Assembly: GCF_003286085.1 (NCBI RefSeq)
Contig: NW_020825288.1
Coordinates: 10,168,001 to 10,232,000, forward strand
Origin: Drosophila persimilis
Lineage: Eukaryota > Arthropoda > Insecta > Diptera > Drosophilidae
Reading direction: 5' to 3'
DNA length: 64,000 nucleotides
The position numbers were made by a program, and so were the translations under genes. The notes beneath the pieces are model-generated. The model did no database searches, was not told the DNA's origin, and was given only the letters and a program-made list of their open reading frames with translations. This document shows positions 45,497 through 57,930 of the stretch, in pieces (position 1 is the first letter of the stretch; each line of letters starts with the position of its first letter).

Positions 45497-48400
45497 CTCT
45501 CCTTTAAAATCCCACAGACAAAGGACAAAGTTGCCAAAGGACCGACGACTGCCTGGCAATGGATTGGCGTAGTTTTGTTGGCCGCACCAGATGCATCATT
45601 ATCAAGCCCAATGACAGGTGTGCGCATGCCAATTTGAGGCAGCTCTAATTGAATTTAGTCCACTCCACGACTCTGTCTGTGTCTTCTCCGGCTGTGTGTG
45701 GGTGGTGGGAGTAAGGGGAAGATAAGTATGGAGTTGGGAGATGCCCCGAAAAACTTTCCTGCCCTGTCATTGTAATACACACCTCACAGAGCCGAGTGCT
45801 GCTGTTGCTGCTGTTGCTGCTGCCTCTCCATTGTGTGGCTGTGGTGGTAGTTTTGGTTCTGTGTGGCGTGTGGCGTGAGGCTGCAGCTGCGTGTCGACCA
45901 AATCCCAAGCAAGTTGTCTCGCTGCCGACGCCGCCGCCAAACAATTAACGTTAATGGATCATGGTAACTTTTTCGCCTCTTTGCCACTGTGAAATCCCAG
46001 CGGAGCGTGTAAACTGGCGAAAGAAGGGAAAGCAAACTACGAGCACGAGAACGCGCTCCGTGCACAGGGCGAGCCATCAAAGATGCTTCTGCTCCTCCCG
46101 ATCCCACTCCAGTCCTCTCCACCGCACCCATCCACCCATCCTCCCATCCTCCTGCTGCAGCATCAGTTTCGGTTTCAGCAGCCTGTGTGCCGCCGCCCAC
46201 TGTGACAGGATAGTAGGAGTATCTGTGATAGACAAGGCGGCCGTCGCTCCTTTCGACACCGTCGCCAGCCAAGTTTTCCGCTGTCTTTTGCTGTTTTGCG
46301 TGCTCTCGCTGTGACTCCTTCTGCAAAGTTTTCCTGCTACTTTCTACTTTCTACTTTCTACTTGTTCTTTTCTTTTACTTTTCTCCTACTTTTCGATTTG
46401 TGTGGCAGGAGGAGGAGCTGCTGCTGGGGGGTAGCGGGTCGCAGCAACGAGCAGCGCGCGCAACTTTTAACACACTCAAGTGTCGTAATTTTGGCTGATT
46501 TTTCGCACACAAAACAATATTAATGCTGGTAGCTCTCTCTGTGGAATGGGACCATGGGGCATCGTGGGTGGGTCGTAGGGTGGCCCGGGGCAAACCCTCG
46601 CTACCCACAAAAAAAGTTAAATGAAAAGTTTTGCTTGCGCTGCAAACACGTCGCTTCCTGTCGTCTGGCGAGCTACCACGCCGCTCCCGTTATGCGTCGC
46701 TGATTCAGCCGACTGACTTTTGGGCCGCGAGTCAAGCAGGCTCTGCGGCCGCGGCGGCACAGGAGGCGTCTGTACGCACACACTCGCACCCACACACATG
46801 CACCCACACACACGCGCGGGTGGTTGGGGCTGTCTGTGCGCGTGGGCACGTCCTACACAACTATCAAGCAAGTTTTCAACGAGAACGAGCAACACTGTGA
46901 GGCATAGGCAGTGTTGCTGCATCATCATCGTCGAAGTCCTCTTCCTGGTCCAGGTCCGCTTTCAAGCGAAGCTCCCGCAGTGCACCGTGGTTTTCGGTGT
47001 GACAAAATCCTTTGTTTTGTATATCAGCTACTGGTAGACACGGTGTGATTAATTGTGAATAATTTCCACCGAAATTTTCTTTGTGTATTGAGTCTGAATG
47101 GGGACAGGTTATTATTCATTATTTTTCACCCTCTTATCCTTCCAAAATATCCCATATCGAGATTCAAAGTCCTAATTCAATTCATGATTCCAAATAAAAT
47201 CATTCGCAGCAACAGAAATAGTTGATTGCTGCATGTGTGGCAATTTTATTAGGACAAATAGAACTGCTCATACTAGAAACCTTTTGCCAATACCGACAAA
47301 CAGTGGATGCAACTCATGAACGTCATGTGGGAACCAATTGTTAATCTTAAATTGGAAATTGTAGAAGAGATGGCGATCTGACAGGCAAGCCACCAATCCG
47401 ATGCTAAATATGATTTATGGCATAACGTTGGACCACTGTGCACGCAGCGAAATTAAGCTGAATGGGGTGCAGGCGGAAGTCGCATCGTCAGGCACGAGAG
47501 GGCCGCCCGAGAGGAGGAGCAAGCAAGATGTTCGGGGGTGTGGTAGGTGGTGGGCGGTGGGCGGTGGGCGGAAGTTGGCAGAAAAAAACTTTTGGCGCAG
47601 CTTAAAAGTTATTAGCGTTTTGGGGCAGGGTTCGGGGCAGGGTTCGGGCCAGGAGCAGAAACAGGAACAGAGGCCGCAACGTCTACGCAGGCAACCAGAA
47701 AGCACTCTCAGTGCGGTGTTTGGTGCGTATGTGTCTCCTTCTCTTTCCCTTTCCCTTTCGCTTTCCATTTAGTTTTCTCCTTCTCTTTCCTTCTCCTGCT
47801 GCTGCGGCTCTGGCTGAGGTGAGCAGCCGAAAAATGCCGCTGAGCGAGGCAGTAAGGCAGCGAAGCCAACTTGCCTCTGCTATTCATATTTGTGTTTGAG
47901 GCTTAGTACGTTATTAAGTTGTTACGTTTGGCCTGCTACAAGGGGCAGCAACAGCACCAACAGCAGCAGCATTAGCGCCACCAAAAGCCACCACACAGCC
48001 ACAGGAGGCACAAAATGGAGCTGGGCAGGAGGAGTATTCGCGTGGGTCCCGCGCTTGACTCTCAGAGGTATTGCGTGATATTTCAATTTGTTTTTAGTTG
48101 TAAGTGGCTTAAAATGATTTAATAACTCATCAAGGGATTTGCTTGTTGTTAGGTATTTACTTTAGTTTTCGTTCTTGTTTCCATTTTCCGTTTTCCCCAC
48201 TATTTGCCAGGGTTTTCGGCTGGGGTTTACCTGCGCAGAGCAGAGAGCTAGAGCAATGGTTTGGGCTAGGATTTGAGGTAGGGCCCAACTCCACGGGATC
48301 GACTTATGGCATGCGAAAGTTTTTAAGTAGTTTTGTCGTTTCATATTAACGAAGTTTCCTATTAGTTTTTGCGCTTTTTCCCATCATTAATACAAATAAC

Positions 48401-50040
48401 CAACTAAACTCTGAATATTTGTGCTTGGCTAGGGTTTTGGTTTTGGTTTTGGTTGTTTCAACTATGTGTTTTCAACGCCCCGTACCCGTAGCCACGTCCC
48501 CCACTGCTGTTTGCCGTTATAATGAGCAAAATGTATTATGCATGTATTTGTGTATATTTGTGTGCACATAGTTTTGCGGCAGCTGTGTAAATATTTTAAA
48601 TGCCGCTTTAGACCTAAATGCACCCTAGGGAAGCCTTGATCCCCAGCCCTAGTCAACCATCCACCCATCTCTTATGCCGCCATTCCGCCATGTGATGTCT
48701 GTATGCGTGTCTTTGTGTGTGTGTGTGCATTGTTTGCCTTGGATTTTCTTTGTTTTTTGCATAAATACAATATCCGTGCCATATCCCTCTCTGCGTCCGT
48801 GAGTGCGTGTGGGCTTGGCAAATTTAAAATGTGCACGAATTAAGCCAAATCAATTTCAACCAACAAATTGTATATTTTTCCGTCCGTACTGCAAGGATGT
48901 TTGTGGGCCCCAGAACGCCCCTTATTCACTCCCCCGACGCATTGTAACCAGTCACGTAGCACAAATGTATCGAGTGGGTTGGACGCCGCCAGTAAACTAC
49001 TGACCAAAAGGCTGGACCAACACCAACAGCAACACCAGAAACGGCAACAGGAGCCAAACCAACTGACCAACAGACCAGAAGACAGGCCGACAAGCCGACG
49101 GACAAACACGGACAGAGATGGACGGACTGGGCATTCCGTCTGACCTATGGACCGAGGCAGAGGTGAAGGGCGCGTACCACCGAAGCAGAGGCAGTAGCAA
49201 ACGCAGAAGCAGAAGCAGAAGCAGAAACGGAGCAGCTTGTGTGGGGAACAACGTAAAATTTGACAAGTTGTGAAATTCTCTGGCAGCCGCAAAGCGCTCA
49301 AAACAAAGTTTTGGTATTCTTTGTATATTTCTATGCCAAAAATTCAATACGGCTAATTACCCAGCATACCAACTGGCAGTCGCACAGTGGGTGGCAGTCG
49401 ATGAATGGCCGGTTAAAGACCCATCCATGAGCTCTCATTCACATTCCCCAAACGACCTGGCTAGGGAAAGGCAACTGGGGCATTTCTAATTATCGTTTTG
49501 GTGTAGTAACATACACACAATATGTCCGTATGTATGATTGTTTTTGTGTGCACTGAAACTGATTGTACTCTGTCTATGGCATATAGTAGGTTCTTACTGC
49601 AGCGCTCATGAAAATCCATTGGGACTAACTTATTGCCTTTAAATGATCGTAATATTCCTCCCTAACTTTAATCGATTCCATGTAACCGCTCCCAAATATG
49701 ACATTTCAAATATCAATTACAATTGCAGGCCAGGAGGCACCGTTTTGAAATTCCAACTTCGATGCCATTTCGTGACCCAATTTTCATAGAAATTGCTCCA
49801 CTTATTGACCATTGTGCGATCCCCGGACTTTAGGGACCATTTCTATTTCTATGTGTCTATGTGAGAGTGCCTGTGTGGCTGTGTGTCTGTGTGTCGGTGT
49901 GTCTGTGTCGAGTGCAAGTTTTGGTCGACGTCGTCTTCATTGTTGCTGTCCTCGTCCTTGGCGACGTCACAAAAGTTTCTCCTCTCTGTGCCTGCTGGCG
50001 GCATGTGTTCAAGAGTTAAGTTGTGTCGAGTGTGACAAGA

Positions 50041-50093
50041 CGGGGCACGGGGCACGGGGCACGGGGCACGGGGCACGGGCCACGGGGCACGGG
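50041..50093 (+). repeat. (GGGGCAC)n heptanucleotide repeat
   Basis: About seven GGGGCAC units with one GGGCCAC variant. The closely spaced G-tracts make a G-quadruplex plausible. Confidence 0.9.
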
Positions 50094-52251
50094 TCCGGCT
50101 CTAGCTCCAGCTCCGAGTGGGTATTGGGGTGTTCTTTGTGTGCTGACTGCACGAATTTAAAGCAGCCACACACTCTGCCAAACTGCTTTTTGACTTTTTG
50201 CAGGAGGCAAGCAGCCAGTCAGCTAACCAGCTGATTACTTTGGCATTTGTTTGGGCACATGGCGGTGCTCCGCCTCCTCCGCCTCCGCCTCCGCCACCGT
50301 CTACGGCTCCGTCTCCCTGGAAGGATCAGACACAGGGACGCAACTCGAATCGCGTCATGCTTTATTTATTGGCCGACTACGATGTCATAAAAGTCATACG
50401 AAAAGTAACCTTTTTGGGGAAGCCCCAATAAGAGGCGACACATTAGCTGTCGCGTCTCCGGCGTTGACTCCGAGACAGCGACAATGACATCGCAAAGTGC
50501 CCTGTCATAATGATAATAGCAACAAAAAGAGGCAGAGTCGCCCAAAGAGTGGCAGAGCAGCAGCAACAACGATAACAATTAAGCTATACCAAATTGAAAA
50601 AGTTACTTTTTCTCTCACAACCTGTCATTGCCCTTGGGTGAGGCCGCGGGGAGGTGGGCTCAAATGATGATTAAGCAAAATGCGTTTTGATACGACTATT
50701 ATAGATCAAAGATATTTGATACGTTCAAGCTGAATATACATTACTGCGATTATGCGAACAATGGTTCTGCTGGTAGACCAGTTTTATGGCCTGGCAACCG
50801 TAAATCAACGCTAATTAAATAAAAATTGCTTCGCGGCTTGGGCGTAGCCGTCACGGGGAATGAATGGTGGAAGCAAAGAGGTGGGAAGGCTCGCTTCTTG
50901 AAGGGAGAGAAAGGATGGGGTAATTGACTCGCTCCAAAGAAAAATATGTAACGTTCTCATTAAGTGTGAAAATACTGTCGGACAAATGTCAGAGTCAACT
51001 TTTTGTTTTGTGACGTTCGAGGAAAAGCAGAGCTGCAGAGGGGGCCTCCTCGCCTCCTTCGCTCCCGAATGTTCCTCCTTGGTCCTCGGTGGCTCTGATA
51101 TAAATGCGTTTTTAATAGAGCTCTTAAGTGTGCATGCAACGTTTTGCGACTTCCAATCCTCCTCCTTGTGAAAGAGTTAATTGAATATGGTGCGTGTGTC
51201 TGTCATGGTGCCAGGGTGCCAGGGTGCCAGGCAACGATGGCAAGTATAATTATAATTGTTAATTCAATTTGAATCATAGTATGCACAATATATGTATGTA
51301 TGAATTAATTTAAAGCAACTTCGGAACTTCGTAAGAAGCTAAACCACAGTTGACTGGGAAGTGCATCTGAAGTGGGATTCATTAGGCCTAGGCAAGTGTC
51401 GGAGTGGTGGAGAGGTCTTAGCGTCTCAGTGGCTTGGCAGTCAATGCTAATGATGTTTACGAGTTATGTGATGCTTAAATGATCACATCCAACACAAGCT
51501 ACAAAATGTAATTATCAGTAGGTACTTGCTAGTGTTATCTCACTTGCGATGAATAAAAGATAGGAATACCTAATGCAAGCTCCGTTTCATGAATACATAT
51601 GTATGTACCAATAGGTACCACATTCCGAAGGCGCCACGGAGGGCGTTCCATTGATTAAACATTTCTCTTGGTATTCACTCATTAAATGGCCGAGTATTCT
51701 TTGCTTTCATGCTAAAGAGTTTCGCCTCGGAAACTTTATTCAAAGATTTCCCCCAGCATTCAGCCACCAGCCCGATGGGTGGCTTAATCATAAGTGGGAG
51801 GCCTCTCATTCTCAGCGACCGCTGGTCTGCGTTCCATTCGGTTCGTGGAGGTAGAGGGCCTGCTTTCTTGACCAGTAGTCTGCTTGGTTGGATGGCTTTC
51901 CATTACCCTTTTATCATCAGTTTCTGTTTGAGTTGAGCTCTTGTGCAGTGGCAGCGGCAGCGGCAGCGGCCGGGCATTTAATTAACTCAAACTAAACTCA
52001 AAGTTTGCATTTGACTTGCGTAAATTAATACATTGGCCATGTTATTGGCCTCCTGTTGAACTTTTGGGACCACAACTATGCCAGGCTAAAATCCCCCCTC
52101 GGTATCTCTGGCGGGGGGCATCTTGGTGAAACTTCACTTACTGCCGAACCCTTATCAACTTTGCCACTGCCACTGCCACTGCTACTGCGCTCAGCTAACT
52201 TTGCTTATAAATTTCATTCGAGTCATTTGTTGACACTCGCACAGATACTCA

Positions 52252-52282
52252 TACACACACACACACACACACACTCACACAC
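52252..52282 (+). repeat. (CA)n microsatellite
   Basis: CA dinucleotides with one CT interruption. Confidence 0.9.
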
Positions 52283-54060
52283 AATACCAAAGTCGCAAGT
52301 CGCGATATTCTCGCGAAAAGTTGTTGAAGTTATCTAGGCGTCGCAATTTCTTGTTCTGTTCTTTTCTGCTCTGTTCCTTTGTTTGTTGTCTGTCTTTGTC
52401 TTTGTATTTGTAAGTTTTGCTCGAGTGTGCAAATAGAATTAAAATGCGACGGAACTAACCCAATTCTGATTTCTCACTGCGGGGGGTTTTTTGTTCAACG
52501 TGATTGCCAGAGGCACACTCAGGGTATATTGGTCAGAAAGACAGAGGAGATTATTTCGATTAAGGCTATTTTTTAGATAAACTAAATGTTCGGTTTCGGG
52601 CAGCAGAATAAAAAGTAAAGCCTTTAGCCAAACGACACCTGTGTGTATAGATACCATACATATACGACTATATATATACAATATATACATGTAGTTTTTG
52701 GAAATTACCTTCAGGTTGCCCGAAAATCAATTGCTAATCGCAGCAGCCTTCTAGGTATACATTGGTCGAGCATCGGTTTTCTTATGATACACTTTTTACT
52801 CTACCCTTTGGCTTAGCACTTGTTAATCGGGGATAAAGAACTCGGCGACACCCACACCCACACCCACACCCACCGCAGAGCCATGACTTTTCTTTACGAC
52901 AAATATATTCATTTCATACTTGTTCATGGGCAACAAATCGCGTGACATGCTGACAGCGGTACTTGCCTTTGGCTGTGCCTTTGCCTGTGCCTCTGCCTCT
53001 GCCTCTGCCCCTGCCCTGCCTCTGTTGTTGTTGCGCTGACATAGGGTCGAGTGGAGAGCGTAAACTCAACTATTGTCTTCATTTTTCTTGCAAATCATGC
53101 AAGGCAATCTAAAATGTTGACACATTGGCAAACAGCACAAACAAGCGCACAGCACACACGCCGACACGGGCACAACGACACTCCGATGGTGGGAGAAAGC
53201 TGTTCAAAAAAGCATCCGGAGCCGTCGCCTTTGCCCCTGTCACTCAAGTTCAAGGTTCACACGCTCTCGGTTAAGGTTGCGCTCTGGTATTATCGCCTGA
53301 ATTGTCACAAGTCTGCGCTTTGTCTCGCAACGAGCGCTGTGAAAAATTACAATAATTGTTATTTACGCCTATCTGAACATGAAATGTGTCAATTGGCAGC
53401 CGACGCGCAGCAGGCAGGCAAGCAGGCGATTGGATCCAAAGAAAGAAGTAACGTGGCGTATGCGTAATGTGTGAAAAGGGACACAAGGTCTGTCTGTCTG
53501 TCAGCCAGTCATTCAACTGCCTGCGCCGGGGCTATCCATGTGTGGATGTGAGTGTACTAGCGACAAATGTCAGACAAATGCCGTCATGCCCTAATAATTC
53601 GGTTCATGAAGCGATTTAGCTATTGAGGGATGGATGGCATCAGTCCAAGTTCAGAGCAAAAATTAAGAGTTTTATCGCTTAACTGTATCCGCAAGTGCAA
53701 TTGTATATTCTGAAAAAAGTTTTACAAACAAATTGTAGCGTGTATGTGAACATGTTTATTGATAATTTAAAAATTAGTGTCTCCCAAAGTCGGATTTGTC
53801 AGTCCAGCTCGACTCTAAGCTGCTGTCGCTGTTGCCCCATTGATTGCCCCCGTCTAATGCGACTCATTTGTTAGCACATTTTTTGTCTCACGCCCTTTGC
53901 TACTTTATTGGTTTGCTTTTTGGCATTTTGTGTTTGTTTGTGCGTGTCTATGTAGCTTTTTGTACTAAACAATTTGCATTGGCCACAATTAGCGGACTTT
54001 GAAACAAATGCAAATGGTGTTGGCATTAAATTCAACCCGCATTTTCACATTCGGCTCGGG

Positions 54061-54098
54061 TATAAATAGGAAATATCAGCGGCCCTTTGACTGGCAGT
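54061..54098 (+). promoter_or_regulatory. Core promoter of the gene at 54180
   Basis: TATAAATA at 54061-54068 and an initiator-like GGCAGTTG with CAGT at 54095-54098, about 34 bp apart, which is the normal spacing. The 5' UTR would be about 84 nt. Confidence 0.8.
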
Positions 54099-54179
54099 TG
54101 GGTGGAAAACACAGACGCGGCTTGTCGATTGAATTAAATATAAATATCATATCTCGCAGCTGAATTAAATATTTAAAAA

Positions 54180-54584
54180 ATGCGTGCCACATATACGATG
54201 CCGCCGGCGCTGGCTGCGCTGCTGCTGGTGCTGGTGCTGCTGCTGCGGGGCACGCACTTGACTGGAGCGGCGGCTGTCAGCGTCGGCGCAGCTGATGACA
54301 AGGAAGTGGCACCAGTTGGCGATGTAACAACGGATCTGCTGTCATTGGAGCCGGAAATTGGCGGCTCTGCGGTGCGGAGGGAAGAGCAGGAGCAGCAACG
54401 AGGTGCCCGTCGAGAGCGTGGCATCTTCTTAAACGTCGGCTTCCCGGGCTATCCCTTCGGCGGCTGGGGTAGTGGCTACGGCTGGTCCCTTCCCGGCCTG
54501 GGCTATGGCTCTTACGGGCCTGCACCCCCGTACTATGGCTATTATCCGGGCTACCTGGGCTATCAGAAAATTATAATCGGCTAA
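54180..54584 (+). CDS. Secreted Gly/Tyr-rich protein with R-R-E-R site
   Basis: A 134-residue intronless product. Residues 1 to about 30 include a long hydrophobic signal peptide (ALAALLLVLVLLL). The acidic spacer contains GAADDKEVAP and LLSLEPEIGG. A basic patch ends GARRER and is followed by GIFLNVGFPG and a Gly/Tyr/Pro-rich tail (GLGYGSYGPAPPYYGYYPG) ending YQKIIIG. R-R-E-R is a furin-type site, but Gly rather than Gln follows. There is no Cys after the signal peptide. A second in-frame ATG at residue 7 could also start. AATAAT-type sequence near 54640 may serve for polyadenylation. It is the most diverged of the five. Confidence 0.85.
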   Translation: MRATYTMPPALAALLLVLVLLLRGTHLTGAAAVSVGAADDKEVAPVGDVTTDLLSLEPEIGGSAVRREEQEQQRGARRERGIFLNVGFPGYPFGGWGSGYGWSLPGLGYGSYGPAPPYYGYYPGYLGYQKIIIG

Positions 54585-56327
54585 TGCGTAGCTCAACCAC
54601 CGACAAACATGAAATTCATTCATTCAATGTGAGATTATAAATAATGTGCAGCGCGATGCGGCCCGACGACCCTTCTGCAGTTTGCTTGTTTGCTTGCTGG
54701 GCTTAATGTGTACTTGTGGCAATTGGTCTTATTGTTGCTGTAACTGTGGTTGTGGCTGTGGGTGGCTGTTGCGAGATACTTTTAAATTAATTTGCTGGAC
54801 ATAAAAAGTTGCGCCAAGTTGGGGCGAAAGAAAAACATGAAATTGCACAATTTATATTCATTTTGCTGTTGTTTTGCTGTTGGGGCACAGATTTTGCATA
54901 AATCATTTCACAGCCACCAAAAATGAAACGCGTAACATAATTTTTAACCCTTGATAATTTTTTATGACAAGCATTTTCGTTATTTTTGCGAGCGAGCCCC
55001 CCACCACCATTCATTTCGTCCACTTCCACCGTCGCTTTCCACCGCTGTGCTGCCGTTGGGGCCGAAGTGAAATGCAAATAAAGCGGATCAAAAGTTTGCT
55101 GTTAAAAGAAGATTAATTGCAATTTGGTGGCAAGACCTGAAACCCTGAGCCCAACCAGCCCATCCACCCAGGAGGTGGCTGGGGCTGGGTCTGGGGCTGA
55201 GGGATGGTAATTAAATATTTTTAAGCTGTAAATGGGGTCCATTTGCTTGCTGTTGCTCCTGTTTCGCCCTTGCAATCAATAAAATTCATTAAGCGCCCAC
55301 AATCGAAACATTTGGCCCTAGTCTTAGTTTCAATTGCCATTCAGCAGTTGAAAATTGTTGTTCCACGAGAGTCGCGTCCTGCAGTTGTTGCAGTTATTTT
55401 TTCAAGTGCTGATTGTTTATTCATTTTTATAATCATTTTATTGCTGAGGCATGCTGATTTTTTTAATCAATTTACATAATTTATGTGGGTGTGTTTTTTT
55501 CGTATCATCTTCTCTGCCATCGAAGGGTCGGACCGGCCTTGGATGGATGTGTTCGCTTTGTGAATGGGTGAAGAGTATTCACATTCCATGAAAGCACCAC
55601 AAAGGTTGGATCCGCTATAATATCAAATAATCCTCTGAGAAACAATTATGCCTGCTAAAATATGTACAGTTTAATACTGTTCTGATTGCGGGGCAGCTTT
55701 CAGTCCAGTCTAGTCCATCAATACATTCTAGCATTATTGTGTAATGGCGCTTCACTTTTTGTTCATCGAAATAAGTATCAAGTATCTATAAATAAAGCTC
55801 TCCACGGCGAAACCCAGTGTAAATTGTTATAGAATTTTCCGACATACATATGATTAGGTATTTTACTAATTAGTGGCTCATGGTGGGTCCCATTCCGAAC
55901 TTTCTCGTACACACCTATAATTAATAGTTTCCAGCAACCACTACACGGAGAGGGAACTGAGGGAAGAGCCAATGGGCCAGTCCTTCTGGCGGTCCGTCTC
56001 AGTGCTAGAGGTGGACCAAATTGGGGGTATTCGAAATTTTAATGGAGCTGTCAGACAAGCCACTTTTCCAGGTGGGCGGGCCGACATCCGTCCAGCCCAT
56101 CGGACAGCCGGGATCGGAATACTGCCTACTGCCTGCCGCCCACCGCTTTTTCCGGGCCCTTGTGCCCATTGTTGCTATTCATAATTGAAACGAGGTCAAA
56201 ACCAGCGAACCTCATTAAAAATTGAATTGTTTAATTTTCATTTGATTTAATTAAGTTATTTGTTGGTCAATTAACCTTTTTTCCTCTTTGCTGTTGTTAC
56301 TGATGTTGTCTGACATATCAATGGGAT

Positions 56328-56398
56328 GTACATACGTACATATGTACATACATGCGTACATACATACGTACGTATGCTTATATATGTACATATATATG
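56328..56398. repeat. Alternating TACGTA/TACATA purine-pyrimidine tract
   Basis: TACATA, TACGTA and ATGTACATAT units run for about 70 bp. Many are self-complementary, so the tract could fold back or adopt non-B form. Confidence 0.75.
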
Positions 56399-56715
56399 AA
56401 CAGACAAGCTACATAAAGATCATACATATTCTTGTTTGTGCTGGACATAATATTGTTATTGCAGTGACGATTGTTGCCACAAAGGGAAGGCGGGATGGGA
56501 GTGTAATGCCTACTTGCAATTATGTGCTATGCTGGCTACACTGGCGGCAACGTGCTGAAAATTTATTAATTAAAATACTTTTCAATTAAAGTTAATGCGC
56601 TCAGCATTTGTGTAATGCCATGTGTAAATACGCTGTAAACCTTTGAACCAACATATTATGAACATGAGCACGTGGCTGGCTTAAAGAGGAGGCTTTTCAC
56701 ACCGCCCAGAAACCA

Positions 56716-56916
56716 ATGCAATGTAAAGAGTCTCGCCGGCTCCTTCAGCGCTTTGTTACAGCCTTACTTATTCTTTACTTAGCACTTAGCAAGCTGCTTA
56801 AGCGCGACTCCAGTTCAGCCCCCAGTCAGAGCGAGCTCGAGGCTTCTCAGAGTCTATCCCATTATGCTCAAATGCACTCGGAATGGCTGAGCTCTAAGCT
56901 GCCCGCAGACCGATAA
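56716..56916 (+). other. Weak candidate small membrane-protein ORF
   Basis: A 66-codon frame whose N-terminal part has a basic start and a hydrophobic stretch (FVTALLILYLALSKLL), then a Ser/Gln-rich hydrophilic tail ending KLPADR. Its codon mix is moderately fly-like. No promoter or poly(A) signal is evident. It may be chance. Confidence 0.2.
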
Positions 56917-57782
56917 ACAATATTCCTGATTATGAAAACTTCAGCGGCGTTCGCCACTGAACTTCAGGGCTCCTTTTGAAGTGGGGAATGCAAGGATCCG
57001 CGGCACAACGGACTATAATTCAGATCTTCTGCCTACAAATTGCCCCTAAAATATGCGAAAATGCGCTACTACGCAATGCCTACGTAAACTATACGCGAGA
57101 TAAATATCTACATATCTCTCTGACTTTTTGGTATCGCTGTTCGCAAAACGGACTAATTGATTTGTAATTTAATTTTGGGCTACTGGTGGCGGTGTTGGTT
57201 GTGGTAGGACGTGGACAGAGCAGAACGCACATACCTCTGAAATCACAATCGCCAGGGAGAGGGAGAAACGTTGGTAAATGTCAAAGGTATTCAACTAACC
57301 TACCCCCTAACAATTTATTAATAATACAGAAGTTGAAATAATGACCTTAAGATATTTGTTGGACACTGGTATAAGTTTTTTAATATGACTATTGAGATGT
57401 TATGCCGGATTGATGAGAAATAGTCAATCTGTGCTCAGAGTAGTTTGGAACAACACATAGTTTGTTTCGAAAACAAATCCTTTCTAAATAGTAGAAAATA
57501 TGTTACCTCTCTGTCGCTGTTCCTTAATCCGGAATACGAATCGCCGGAACGTAACAATATATAGTTTTAACTTTGGTGTAGTTAATGAATAGTGGAAAAG
57601 ATAAAATTATTTGATTTTACAGATGCGTTGGAACCATCGATAAGATCGCCGTTTCCTCCAACTGAACTTTGCTGGGGCCTTGGAAAGACAGAAACCTTGT
57701 GCATTGTGCTATCACTTATCTCCGTTTATGGATGATTGCTTATCTTGGGGCAGTCGTATTTTCCACACTGCTCGGACAGGCT

Positions 57783-57930
57783 GAAATTCATGTATGAATT
57801 TTATTTCAGTGTTCCATCAATCCTATTACCTTTCCAGCAAATCCGACTCGCTCTGCTGCCTATGCAGGATGCAATTTCAGTATGAATTGCACTTCATTGT
57901 TCTATGAATCCGCTTACCTTTCCAGTATAT
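57783..57930 (+). repeat. Diverged 89-bp tandem duplication
   Basis: The stretch around 57792 (TATGAATT, then TTCA, TCAATCC and TTACCTTTCCAG) recurs at 57881 with substitutions (TATGAATT, TTCATTGTTC, GAATCC, TTACCTTTCCAG). The offset is 89 bp. Confidence 0.7.

Larger units (their letters stand above)
41235..54060. other. Gene-poor spacer between the fourth and fifth Gly-rich genes
   Basis: No convincing gene. Simple repeats include (GACA)n at 41796-41822, GGGGAACA at 42050-42079, CACCCG at 44572-44609 and GGCTCC(A/G)T at 44891-44938. Others are CGACCCCAATCC at 45320-45379, (GGCGTT)n at 45471-45496, GGGGCAC at 50041-50093, GGTGCCAG at 51207-51231 and (CA)n at 52252-52282. A - strand open frame at 45784-46326 was considered and rejected. 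AT-rich DNA fills 42840-43720. Confidence 0.5.

Noticed and set aside
45784-46326. 180-codon - strand open frame ending in poly-Gln
   Set aside because: No ATG at its start, the Gln run comes from a CAG repeat, and the acceptor-like CTTTGCAG before it lacks a pyrimidine tract. A hidden exon cannot be fully excluded.
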